From Tubulanus polymorphus (lineage: Eukaryota > Nemertea > Palaeonemertea > Tubulaniformes > Tubulanidae), in NCBI RefSeq assembly GCF_964204645.1, contig NC_134030.1, positions 1,711,855-1,775,854 on the forward strand: 64,000 nucleotides of DNA, given 5' to 3'. Below the pieces are notes generated by a model, which searched no databases, was not told where the DNA came from, and was given only the letters and a program-made list of their open reading frames with translations. The stretch's first letter is position 1; the number at the start of each line of letters is the position of its first letter. The translations under genes were made by a program, and so were the position numbers. Positions 42,120 through 53,562 of this stretch are shown one piece after another.

Positions 42120-43060
42120 CTGGTGAAAACCTACCCCCCATCGGGGTTAAACATGATCAAGCTATTATTCTAGGAATATAACTGTTGCAAGGGAAGTTAA
42201 GATTCATTAACCTAAACTTGATACAAAGAGATTATTGCTAATTATGAATTTCAAGGGTTTAAAAACTGATTTAAAAATCTTGAAAGACGCTCGGTCTCAC
42301 TAGAGATTTTCATCTTAAAGATTTATTGTCCTCTTACTATTGTTTAGGTGATCTATAATTTGGTAAATGCTGCTGTTGGAAAGATGCCAGAAGAAAGTTG
42401 ATTCGTGCACATCTTCACTTCACGTATTTATTGCACAAGGCGCCGACTTGCACCTGCACTACACCATTCACACTTCACCACTTCTGCATCTTTATCAATT
42501 AATTCTGGCATCTATTTGAAAATTACTTTAAACATCAGATCTCAAACTGAAACATTGAGGTATTGAATTTCAAACTGAAATATCGAGCTATCGAATCTCG
42601 ATCTCAAATGTTTACTGGAAGCCATATTTGATGTTGTATTATTCATCATAGATTGTTTAGTGTTTTCTGGCATATGCGGGCCATTTAAGATGGTCAGATA
42701 AATTCCCCGGTGGAAAATATATCTCGTGGAAGAGTCATGGAAATGAAAAATATCTTATGTAGATGTGAAGTTAGGAACCTTGCAACAGTTATTCCACCTG
42801 AGGATAATTTGATATAAGATGAATCAGTTATTGGATCATTTAACTGAAGCCAAATATAGTGAAAAATCTTAGTAAAAATTTGTCTCAAACTACAATTGAA
42901 AGGACTTATCACAGTTCTAATTCGACTCTAGGTGCGTTCAGAAGAACTTCTTAACAGTGAAAAAACTTGACTAAAAATCAGGAATCGACCCTGTTCATTG
43001 ATAAGATTTGATCTTTATTTGAAGATTAAGAATCAAACTCGCTAATTCACAATTTTTGGT
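42120..43060. other. noncoding stretch
   Basis: Nothing beyond AT-rich sequence is supported. The minus frame at 42694-42912 has no further signal. Confidence 0.4.
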
Positions 43061-43067
43061 AGTAAAT

Positions 43068-43350
43068 ACTGTTGATCCATCATATTCGCAGCCCCCCGTG
43101 GGCTTACCAATCCATCATACGTGCAGCCACCTTGCGCTTACCAGTCTATCATACTCGCAGCCCCAGTGGGCTTTCCAATCCATCATACGTGCAGCCACCT
43201 TGCGCTTACCAGTCTATCATACTCGCGGCCCCAGTGGGCTTATCAATCCATCATACGTGCAGCCCCCGTGGGCTTACCAGTCCATCATACTCGCAGCCCC
43301 AGTGGGCTTATCAATCCATCATACGCGCAGCCCCCTTGGGCTTATCAATG
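43068..43350. repeat. 34-bp array, 8 copies
   Basis: Units of CCATCATACTCGCAGCCCCA followed by GTGGGCTTACCAG, alternating with TGCAGCCACCTTGCGC variants in the first half. The three overlapping + frames are repeat artefacts. Confidence 0.9.
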
Positions 43351-43359
43351 AGAAACATT

Positions 43360-44200
43360 CAGACATAGTAACCGTTTTACTCGTGCTTTTCAACGACACC
43401 ATCTTATCACTCTGTAGAACGGCGATCGCAGCGTGAAATTTGTAATCGTATTTCTCCGCTGAATTTGAATATTTGATACGCGACGCGCGTGATTGAAGCT
43501 TTGTTTATGTTCGTGCTTGCCGCGATGAATTGTCATAAATATATCCTCCGTACAGGAGGACCATGAAAAGGTTTGAAGGGATCCCTAGTTAGCGCTTGTC
43601 CAGGTTTGGCTCTGGACCCGCTTGTTCGACTAGGCATCTTGTTGGAAATTTTGTCAACTGAAACTTCCGTAACTTTCGTTTTAGACCTCGCTGCTCGAAG
43701 AGCCGTTGCTGCGTCGGTTACTGTCATGCTTTGGCACAATTTTGAACGATTGTTGGAAACCGCCTTGTTCTTCTGCTGCAGATGTTGACTGTGTCGTACC
43801 CACAGTAAAGTAGCCATCTTAAATTCAAATAGTTTCGGACATTTGAGGTCCTCATCAACTCCGAGTCTTCATTCAACTGCAGTTACTGCCATTTGCCAGT
43901 GTCTGATGTAGAAGTTCTGACTTGACATTTTGATTTTCAGAATTAAAACCTTTTTTCTATTAAAGAAATTAGATATTGGTTAAAAAACAAGTGAATAATT
44001 GTTTGTAAGAAAAAAGAAAATCATGTTAGAAAAAAATATAGATGTAAAAAAATATTGATGTAAGAAAAAAAAAGTATATTGTAAATCGACGAGACGACAG
44101 AACCAGCATCAGCAACAACAACATCAGAGGAAGCAGTAACCAGTTATTTATCAGCTCCATAAATTACTGAAACGAAATCCACAACTCGGATACCAACCAC
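43360..44200. other. mixed stretch, no supported gene
   Basis: Opposite-strand frames at 43533-43817 and 43573-43788 overlap each other. The minus frame contains RAARSKTKVTEVSVDK and ends near CCTCCTGTACGG, but no splice or start context supports it. An A-rich low-complexity run is at 43980-44080. Confidence 0.35.
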
Positions 44201-44210
44201 ACTCAACTCT

Positions 44211-45860
44211 AGAATTGTTCATACAACTGTCAACATGGAGTTCATCTCACAAGCAAATTAGGTAATTATCTTATGAAATTGTATGAATTGCCAATTTAAC
44301 ATTTTTGCATTTCAAGTAGGTGTAATTGAATGTTTGTCAACCTTACTCTTATAAAACTGTGTTAACCGTTGAACAGGATTCTAAGACTGTGCAGAAAACC
44401 CGTTATCGCTGCTTTGCAGCTATAATTATCTGATAAATTAGTATGGAATGCCAATTTTACATTTTTGCATTTAAGTTTAAGTGAGTTTAAAATCACGTTT
44501 CATTTGTTGTTTATTTTGTCTTTTCAGTTTTCAATTTGCCGAGATCAGTCGTCAAAAACTGTTACAACGGAAACTAAGATAACAAAGACTTGATTTGGCA
44601 AAGATTGAAGAAATCCTGCGAAAAGATTATTCATGAATTGTTCATACAACTGTCAACATGGAGTTCATCTCACAAGCAAATTAGGTAATTATCTTATGAT
44701 TTTGTATGAAATGCTAATTTTTACTCGTTAATTTTTTACAAATAAGTTGACTTTGAAATCTTTATTAATTTCTTGTTTATTTTGTTTTTTCAGTTTTCAA
44801 TTTGCCGAGATCAGTCATCAAAAACTGTTACAACGGAATTAAGATAACAAAGACTTGATTTGGCAAAGATTGAAGAAATCCTGCGAAAATCTTATTCATG
44901 AATTGTTCATACAACTGTCAACATGGAGTTCATCTCACAAGCAAATTAGGTAGTTATCTTATGATTTTGTATGAAATGCTAATTTTTACTCGTTAATTTT
45001 TTACAAATAAGTTGACTTTGAAATCTTTATTAATTTCTTGTTTATTTTGTTTTTTCAGTTTTCAATTTGCCGAGATCAGTCATAAAAAAACTGTTACAAC
45101 GGAAACTGAGATAACGAAGACTTGATTTGGCAAAGATTGAAGAAATCCTGCGAAGAGATTATTCAAGAATTGTTCATACAACTGTCAACATGGAGTTCAT
45201 CTCACAAGCAAATTAGGTAATTATCTTATGATTTTGTATGAAATGCTAATTTTACATTTTTGCATTTAAGTTTAAATGAGTTTAAAATCACGTTTCATTT
45301 GCTGGTTATTTTGTCTTTTCAGTTTTCAATTTGCCGAGATCAGTCATCAAAAAACTGTTACAACGGAAACTAAGATAACAAAGACTTGATTTGGCAAAGA
45401 TTGAAGAAATCCTGAGAAGAGATTATTCATGAATCATATAACTGTCAACATGGAGTTCATCTCACGAGCAAATTAGGTGATTATCTTATGATTTGTATGA
45501 AATGCTAATTTTTACATTTAAGTTTAAATGAGTTTAAAATCACGTTTCATTTGTTGTTTATTTTGTCTTTTCAGTTTTCAATTTGCCGAGGTCAGTCGTC
45601 AAAAACTGTTACAACGGAAACTAAGATAACAAAGACTTGATTTGGCAAAGATTGAAGAAATCCTGCGAAAAGCTTATTCAAGAATTGTTCATACAACTGT
45701 CAACATGGAGTTCATCTCACAAGCAAATTAGGTAATTATCTTATGATTTTGTATGAAATGCTAAATTTTACTCGTTATTTTTTTACTAATAAGTTGACTT
45801 TGAAATCTTTATTTATTTCTTGTTTATTTTGTCTTATCAGTTTTGAATTTTGCCGAGATT
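44211..45860 (+). ncRNA. tandem exon-like cassettes, candidate noncoding transcript
   Basis: Five complete cassettes (44528-44684, 44794-44949, 45059-45216, 45323-45476, 45575-45731) are each preceded by a pyrimidine-rich TTTTGTCTTTTCAG-type acceptor and followed by AG|GTAATT or similar donors, with 98-109-bp spacers. Partial cassettes lie at both ends. All three frames contain stops, so they are not protein exons. Each ends with a 9-codon frame, MEFISQAN plus TAG (MEFISRAN in one), whose stop touches the splice junction. The pattern fits a noncoding host transcript or an exon-plus-intron satellite. I found no convincing snoRNA boxes in the spacers. Confidence 0.4.
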
Positions 45861-45904
45861 CACATGTAGCAGATATAATGGAATTAAGTATTGAGAACCG
45901 CAAC

Positions 45905-46600
45905 TTAACAATAAACCGGATCAACTTAATATAGTGCTGAGGACCAAAAATAAAGGATAAACCCGACCAGTGTAATTCAGTGTCGAGAACCGCAGTTAAA
46001 CGATGAACCCGACCAGTGTAATTCAGTGTCGAGAACCGCAGTTAAACGATGAACCCGACCAGTGTAATTCAGTATTGAGAACCACAATTAAACGATGAAC
46101 CCGACCAGTGTGATTCAGTGTCGAGAACCACAATTAAACGATGAACCGGACCAGTGTAATTCAGTGTTCAGAGCCGCAGTTAAACAATGAACCGGACCAG
46201 TATAATTCAGTGTCGAGAACTGCAATTAAACGATGAACCGGACCAGTGTAATTAAGTGTCGAGAACCACAATTAAACGATGAACCGGACCAGTGTAATTA
46301 AGTGTCGAGAACCACAATTAAACGATAAACCGGACCAGTGTAATTCAGTGTCGAGAACCGTAATTAAACGATGAACCGGACCAGTGTAATTAAGTGTCGA
46401 GAACCGCAATTAAACGATGAACTGGACCAGTGTAATTCAGTGTCGAGAACCGCAATTAAACGATGAACTGGACCAGTGTAATTAAGTGTCGAGAACCGCA
46501 ATTAAACGATGAACTGGACCAGTGTAATTCAGTGTCGAGAACCGCAATTAAACGATGAACCGGACCAGTGTAATTCAGTTTCGCAATAACCGCAATAAAA
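45905..46600. repeat. 46-bp array, about 15 copies
   Basis: Units of CCAGTGTAATTCAGTGTCGA then GAACCGCAATTAAACGATGAAC. It begins where the last exon-like cassette (45841 on) diverges. Confidence 0.95.
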
Positions 46601-46744
46601 CGATAATCTGGAGTTGTAATAGTGTTGTGTATTTGCGTAGTGGATCAAGTGGAAGGATTTTAAGTGTATTTGGTGACTTTAATTCGTTCGCATCCAACAG
46701 AATCAACAAAGACATTACAAAAAACGACAAAAAATGATTGAATG

Positions 46745-47750
46745 AAAATGCATTGAATTTGGGTTTGATGATCAAGATAATCACTGATCAAGATTGACAG
46801 TTATAATCCATAATTGTTGAACTTGATCAGAGATTTTCAAGATCGATTTTAAGGTGATTCAGAAGTTTAAATCTGATGTTTTAATCTCTGGGACTCAGAT
46901 ATTAAATCAATAGATTTTTACTGCTGAATGATCTTCATGTACAGATGAGCTACAATTGTTCTTAGTGTGTTCTGTTAAGACTGATTAAAGGGTGGAAAAA
47001 CTTGACTCAAATTCAAATTGAGTCGAGTTTTTCCAAGATAATCTCTGATCAAGATCGGCAGTTACTGGTATAATCCACAATTGTTGAACTTGATTGGTGA
47101 TTTTCAAGGTCTGTTTTAAGGTGATTCACAAGATTAAATCTGATGTTTTAATCTCTGGGTTCCAGATATTAAATCAATAGATTTTTACTGCTGAATGACC
47201 TTCGTGTTCAGATAAGCTACATTTGTTCCTAGTGTGCTGTTAAGAAAGGGTGGAAAAACTTGACCCAAATTCAAATTGAGTCGAGTTTTTCCAAGATGAT
47301 CTCTGATCAAGATCGGCAGTTATAATCCATAATTGTTGAACTTGATTGGAGATTTTCGAGAACTGTTTTTAAGGTGATTCAGAAGTGTGAATCTGATGTT
47401 TTAATCCCTGGGTTTCAGAGATTAAATCAATAGGTTTTAACTTCTGAATCACTTCGGGTTTTGGTAAGTTAAAGTGTTTCCTATTGTAATCTGTTAAACT
47501 GATTAAAGGGTGGAAAAACTTGATTCAAATTAATAATCTGAATCAAGTTTTCCAATGATAATCCGCGATCAAGTTCGGCAGTTATAATTCATAACTGTTG
47601 AACTCAATTCACAATTAAATGAACTGTTTTAAGGTGATTCAGAAGTATAAATCTGATGTTTTAATCTCTGGGTTTCAGAGATTAAATCAATAGGCTTTAC
47701 TTCTGAATCACTGTTAGGTTTTGATAAGTTGTAAGTTGTTCCTATTGTTT
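46745..47750. repeat. about 245-bp array, 4 copies, with nested palindromes
   Basis: Each unit contains three inverted-repeat elements: AAACTTGACTCAA...TTGAGTCGAGTTT, an inner TTTAATCTCTG...CAGAGATTAAA, and an outer GTGATTCAGAAGT...ACTTCTGAATCAC. Their pairing partners change together between units (see findings). Confidence 0.9.
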
Positions 47751-47759
47751 AATGAATTG

Positions 47760-49490
47760 GTAGAAATTCTATTTTTAGGTGACAGGTCAAATAGATTAGA
47801 ACAGTAATTTATGCAGAGGTTGAATTAATTTAATGTTTGATATACCAAAGAATGGTTTATTGTGAAGATTTAATTAAAATCTTAAATAAAGAGTTGTTCA
47901 ATTTCATAAATGTTTTGTTTTCGATGAAGTTTTTTCATTTTCTGGATTTGAGGAATTTGACTTTAAACACATCGGTGGATTCAGCACAGTTCTGTGGACA
48001 CAGTTTTGGGACCGAGACCTGGAGACACAGCTCAAGACCCAGTTACAAGTTCAACTGGACTCCATCCCAAAAAACCCTGGGCCCTTCAAACCTTTAAGTA
48101 AGATGCTCACTTACAGATTCATAAAATTGACCCTTATTATCTTGTCATCTGCAGCACCATCTCAGAGGCATTAAACCAAGAATTTCTTGTAATGTTCAAC
48201 AAATGTGAATTACATTAAGTAATTTTTGAGATCGACTTATTACCACCAGTATTGAGTTTTTTCTAAATCACAGTCTACTTATTTTATATTCATCCACGAT
48301 TTCATAGCTCTTTAACTATTCAACCCTTTCCCTGATGGGCCCTGGCCCCAATTGCTGAACCCAGTTCTCCAAGTCTAACTTCTGGGTTTAATGGTTTATC
48401 AGAGAATTAATGGATTAATTGGAAATAATCTAACAATCAATAAGGTTTAAAATTAATTATTTGACATATCGTAATTGATTTTGTTCGCCACAACGCCTTT
48501 CTCATCAGGATTATAGCATTTTACTTTCTATGGGTTTTTAAAGGTAAGTTTTCAAAGGAAAGACAGAATGTCCGAATATACGTCCGGATCCGCCTTTATA
48601 TGCCTCATTCCGATTCTGCTCATTTGCATATATTTTCAGCAAGTGGAAATTCCCCGAATTCCAAGATGGCGGCGACCATGATATATTAAATAACAACTAT
48701 TTTGGGCCAAATCAACGCTTTCTCAAGCTCAATATGAGATTTCCCGAGCGCAAATGTAACTTAAAAAGAAAATAATCCTGTTGGTTAGTTATATTTTTGA
48801 TAATTAAATTTATTTGCAAAGTTAAAGTGAAGTTCCAATGACAGATAGAAACGTTGAAAGACTGGGGTAGATTGAAACATGCCCTAGCCACTGGCCACTA
48901 TGAACAGTCCTAAACGTTTTGATCCAACTGCACCAGTTGAGGTCACTAACTGTGTGGCCCTTATTTAACAATAGTATGTACATATAAACACAAGGGCCCC
49001 CAAACTGCAGTTGCTCTGTTGGTTTTAAATCTGTATATAGTCATAGTCATTTTTGATCTTATCATCTGTTCTCCACCTTTTTGAGTGTGAGAGTTTTATG
49101 AACTGTTGTGAAGATTGAGGAAGTCGATAGAAAGAGATGAAAATTGTTTAAGTTGTTATCATGAAAATGACTGAGCTTACTATGTACAGTGTATACGACC
49201 CAGAGGGACATGGCTTATTATGAGAAACATTGAGGTTTTCATGAAAGTTCATGAATTTTGCATGAAAGTACAATGTTGGAAAATATATCCCCTATGTCAC
49301 ACTCCCTGATTCTTTTTCATTGCCCTCATTTCTCTGAAAGGCCCTTCAACTGAATCAGTCTCCAGTCGAAAAGGTTCCTCTTATAAGTTCAATTGTCTAT
49401 AACTGATGATGTGACGTGAAGAGTCTACAATTGAACAAATACCGCATTGAAATCAAATCTTCTCTATTTCAGGCATTACTTCTGGCATAA
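47760..49490. other. noncoding stretch
   Basis: No supported exon. A CCAAGATGGCGGCGACC word at about 48662 resembles a YY1-type promoter motif. The frame at 47837-48097 lacks splice support. Confidence 0.4.
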
Positions 49491-49499
49491 AACACTATT

Positions 49500-49640
49500 C
49501 AAGCAATGTAGGAGCATTTATAGGCGCAGCAGGAAGGAGGAGTTCAGGAGCAGCATCATATAGGAGTTGCACAGGAGCAGCATCATATGAGTAGTGCAGG
49601 AGCAGTGAGAGCTTCATAGGAGCAGCAAGACCAGCATCAT
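49500..49640. repeat. AGGAGCAGCATCATAT short repeats
   Basis: Irregular repeats of about 20-45 bp. They resemble the AGGAGCAGCCACAGG minisatellite at 3063 in core word only. The minus frame at 49495-49785 derives from it. Confidence 0.7.
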
Positions 49641-50356
49641 AGATAGGAACAGTAGCTGAAGAAATGAAACAAGATAAGTAGCATTTGAAATATAGAAAAT
49701 AGAAAAGCTGTAGAATGTTTTCTATTGTAAAAATATTTTCAAATTCAGTCTGATTTGTGCCAGATTGTAACTGTAGAAGTTTCACTCATTGTTTCAGTCT
49801 AATAGAGTTATAACTGATGTACATGTAACATTGACTGTGTAACACTGCAGTCATTTCTTCAATTATTCCTCCTCAGTTGGAAGAATGTTTGTTCTCTCAT
49901 CTTCATTAGCGATAAGAATCAATCCCATCCGTCTACCAACAACATCGTCAAATTTCCACTTATCTAATCCTAGAGGGAATGAGTAGTATGAGGTTTGGGT
50001 ATGGAGTGGGACAGGGTATGGTGTAGTTGACAGTTAGGGTAGGATAGGGTAATGTGATGAGGTAAGGTCGGTCGGATGATGCAGGGTTATTTGATGTGGT
50101 TGGATTGGATGATGAGTTTGATATGGAACTGGTCGAGGTGGGTGTATGTGGTAGTGTACGGTGTGTATGTTCGGAGGGTGTATGATAACTGATTGAAAGG
50201 TTGCTGTTAGAGGTCAGTGCAGTAGTGATGCTGGTATAGTTTGTGTAAGGTAGGCGTCGGTGTACCGGGTTAAGTATAGGGTAAGGCATGGTCAGAGTAA
50301 TGTTACCGTAGAGGAAAAGTTATGTGGGGAAGGGTGTTTTTGTTTTCAGCCCACTT

Positions 50357-50370
50357 GAGACTTAAGTCTC
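50357..50370. repeat. 14-bp perfect palindrome
   Basis: GAGACTTAAGTCTC, flanked by CCCACTT and AGCGGG. It lies just inside the left foldback arm. Confidence 0.7.
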
Positions 50371-51184
50371 AGCGGGCCGTTGCATTTTCTTTTCATCCGT
50401 TGTCCGTTTGTGTATCCGCAGACGGAATACAGTTATTTTTGGAGGTTTTTAAGTTTTCCAACGCCACTGCACATGTTCTCCAGGGGGTGTTGAGTATAGA
50501 ATTTTCAGATTGTCAGGAATTTCACCAAGTGTGCATTGGTGTCCCTGGACTCCCCAATTTTGAAATTAGGGTGAATTCTGTAGAATTCTAATGATTGGTT
50601 AAATGGGCATCACTCTTTATTGGAATTCTGTGCTTAAAATATTGAATACGAAAGTAAGAACAGACGTCGAAGCTGTCACTGTGGACAGTGAATCTATTTC
50701 TGATTTGTCTGGATGTGACGGCGCAGGTGGTGGCCATAACTTCGAGGTCACCTCTTAATCATTACATGTCCTTAGATGGATAGGACACAAGGGTAAATGA
50801 AAACATTCTTTAGGTTACTGCCAGGTTTTAGGGTATCGTACCAAGCCTTACCTTCCCGACCTTCTTCCCGCGCTAGCTATTCCAAAATCTCTATATGAGA
50901 TACATCGAGAACGATGCTATTGAAGATTGAATTCATCGATTCATTTTGGAATTGAAACTTGTTTCATGGAACAAATGTCACTGCAAATAAACAATATCAT
51001 CAAACAATGATTCTGATTGACTATAGTGAACTGCTGCCCTACTACTGGCTTTAAAAGCAATTATTGAGATAGATTCCAGTCCAGTTCAATTACTATATTT
51101 CCCATATAGACACTTACTGCCGGTTGGTACTGGTACATAGCCAGGAGAGACAGCCATAAGAAAAAGAAAGAATATGAGGAACAT

Positions 51185-51440
51185 GAAGAGTGGGGGGTTT
51201 AGTCCACTGTCTGCCTAGCGGGTAGGCAGTGGTCTATTCCTACCTCGACTCAAAAAAAGAAAAAAGATATGAAGAGTGGGGTCCGAGAGCAATTCGAAGG
51301 TTTAGTCCCCTGTCCGCCTAGCGGGTAGGTAGTGGTCTATACCTACCTCGACTCAAAAAAAAAGGTGAGCTTAAAGCCACCAAGCACAAAAGTGGGGTCC
51401 GAAGGGTAGTCCTCTGCTGGCTTAGAGGGTGGGCAGTGGT
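51185..51440. repeat. about 110-bp repeat, 3 copies
   Basis: Each copy contains CTGCCTAGCGGGTAGGCAGT-type sequence, itself a hairpin (CCACTG...CAGTGG), followed by TCTATTCCTACCTCGACTCA and an A-rich run. Confidence 0.85.
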
Positions 51441-52939
51441 CTATTCTTACCTCACGTGCTTAAAAATGTTCACAAAAATGGCTATTAAGAGAGAGAGTGA
51501 GAGAGAGGAGGTGCTAAGTTTCCTGTACTTGACTGGGTGTAAAGTGATCAATAATGGAAATCATTTACGGTAAACCTAGAGTTTACTAACAATGTATTTT
51601 GGGTTCAGAGTCTATTTCTCAACAGTTTGCTGTTAACAAGCTGGTAGTAGGGTAAAAACTACCGGTATTCAGAGATTTTTGAATCAGAAGTTTTGCCATC
51701 ATTTGCTTCATGAATCATTCACTTGTTAAAATGAATGATGTGACACACATGTAAAATACTGTTACTGATTTATCATTGTTTTGATGGTGTCTTAATGTTC
51801 AATATCTTGCAGGTATCATCTCCTTGCATTTCACATAGAATTGAGGAGTAGTTTTAGCGAATGGGAGGCATGGAGAGATTCGGCTCAAGATATCTCACTC
51901 ATTCGTTTAGGTTTAGTTTGAGATCATCTAATCAGCTTAAGTGTATACATCCTCGACTACTTTTCAACTAGTAGTTCATCGTAGGTTTTTGACATCACAT
52001 CCATAGCTCCTTCCACTGCTCGTGAATTTACAATTCATTCCTATCCGATGATGCTATTTATGATGGAATGTGTTAAAGTAGATGTCTATGTGTTTTCATC
52101 TTTTGGTAAATCGTGAAAAAATCTGGCTAATTTGAATCGAAAGCCATTGATTATTATCTTGCGCGGTAATGATGGAAAAATTCAAAATGCGAATAGCTGT
52201 GTGGAATAAGAGAATGTCTTGAAAGGATATGAGACATTGAGATGTGTAAAGGGAGACTGATTACACCTGTACTGTCCTAGCCCCTCCCCAGGCAGTCACC
52301 ACGTCGCCCCAACCAATTCTACCAAATCACCCTCACCTCAACAACATCAAAATCCCTTTCACTTCTCCTCTACCATTATTTTTACCATGCCAGCTACCTT
52401 ATTCCTAACCCTGCAAACCACACTCTACTCTACACAAACCATACCAACATCACAACTGTACCGTCCTCCAGCACCAACCTTTCTTCATTGTCAGACACCT
52501 CTCTAACTATACATCGTACACTACCACATACACCCACCTCGACCGGTTCTATAACAAGCTGATCATCTAATCCAGCCATATCAAACAACCCTGCATCATC
52601 CAACCTGACCTTACCTTACCACAATACCCTATCCTCCCCTAACATGTCAATCACACCATGCCCTGCCCCATTCCATACCCAAGCGCCATAACACTCATTC
52701 CCTCTATGATTGAATAAGATAGAAATGTTACAATGTTGTAGTTAGACGGATGGGATTGATTTTCTTTGCTAATGAAGATGAGAGAACAAACATTCTTCTA
52801 ACTGAGGAGGAATAAGTGAACAAACTACAGCGGTGTTACACACTCAATGTTACATGTACATCAGTCACATCTCAATTAGACTGAAACAATGAGTGAAACT
52901 TCTACAGTTACAATCTGACACAAATCAGACTGTGTCAGA

Positions 52940-53160
52940 AAACATTTTTTCATTTAGCCCCACGTGCTGAGTGGATGATAGACATCATGAGACTCATCAA
53001 ATTTTGAGAAATTAGTTTAATTGAAAAATTAATTTAAGCAATGTCTGTTTTTGCATTTCAGAGGTTGATGTTACCTGAACATGCAGTTCTGAGCTGACTC
53101 CAGATCAGGTGAGCATATTTGCAGTGAAATTGGATAAAATCATGACATTTTCCAAGAGCT
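52940..53160 (+). other. possible noncoding exon
   Basis: TTTTGCATTTCAG precedes 53062, and GATCAG|GTGAGC ends the segment at 53108. All frames contain stops. It may belong to the same noncoding transcript as the downstream repeats. Confidence 0.25.
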
Positions 53161-53184
53161 CTTATTAGTGGAATTTTATCTCTA

Positions 53185-53562
53185 TAGCCCTTGATCCAAG
53201 TGCTGCCCAGTGAGACACTGTCTGGTGAACTCAACATCCAAGTGCTACAGAATCTACCCCCAGTGAGACACTGTCTGGTGAACTCAACATTCAAGTGCTG
53301 CAGAATCTACCTCCAGTGAGACACTGTCTGGTGAACTCAACATCCAAGTGCTACAGAATCTACCCCCAGTGAGACACTGTCTGGTGAACTCAACATCCAA
53401 GTGCTGCAGAATCTACCTCCAGTGAGACACTGTCTGGTGAACTCAACATCCAAGTGCTACAGAATCTACCCCCAGTGAGACACTGTCTGGTGAACTCAAC
53501 ATCCAAGTGCTGCAGAATCTACCCCCAGTGAGACACTGTCTGGTGAACTCAACATCCAAGGA
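53185..53562. repeat. 53-bp array, 7 copies
   Basis: Units of GTGAGACACTGTCTGGTGAA, CTCAACATCCAAGTGCT(A/G)C and AGAATCTACCCCCA. Alternate units differ by ACAG/GCAG, giving a two-unit higher-order pattern. The last unit runs into the 53560 repeat. Confidence 0.95.

Larger units (their letters stand above)
49741..52937. mobile_element. 3.2-kb foldback-like structure with about 560-bp inverted arms
   Basis: The left arm (about 49741-50305) and right arm (about 52365-52937) are reverse complements with scattered differences, starting at AGTCTGATTTGTGCCAGATT and its complement. The arms include the strand-asymmetric GGGTATGG/GGTCGAGGTGGGTGTATG region and a GAAGATGAGAGAACAAACAT block. The spacer is about 2.06 kb. 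No transposase is seen, and flanking duplications could not be identified. Confidence 0.75.

Noticed and set aside
41569-42181. ORFs of 185, 201, 140 and 93 codons on both strands
   Set aside because: The array unit length is a multiple of three, so several frames stay open at once; none has independent support.
43056-43436. Overlapping + strand ORFs with SYSQPQWAF-like repeats
   Set aside because: 34-bp tandem array read in three frames.
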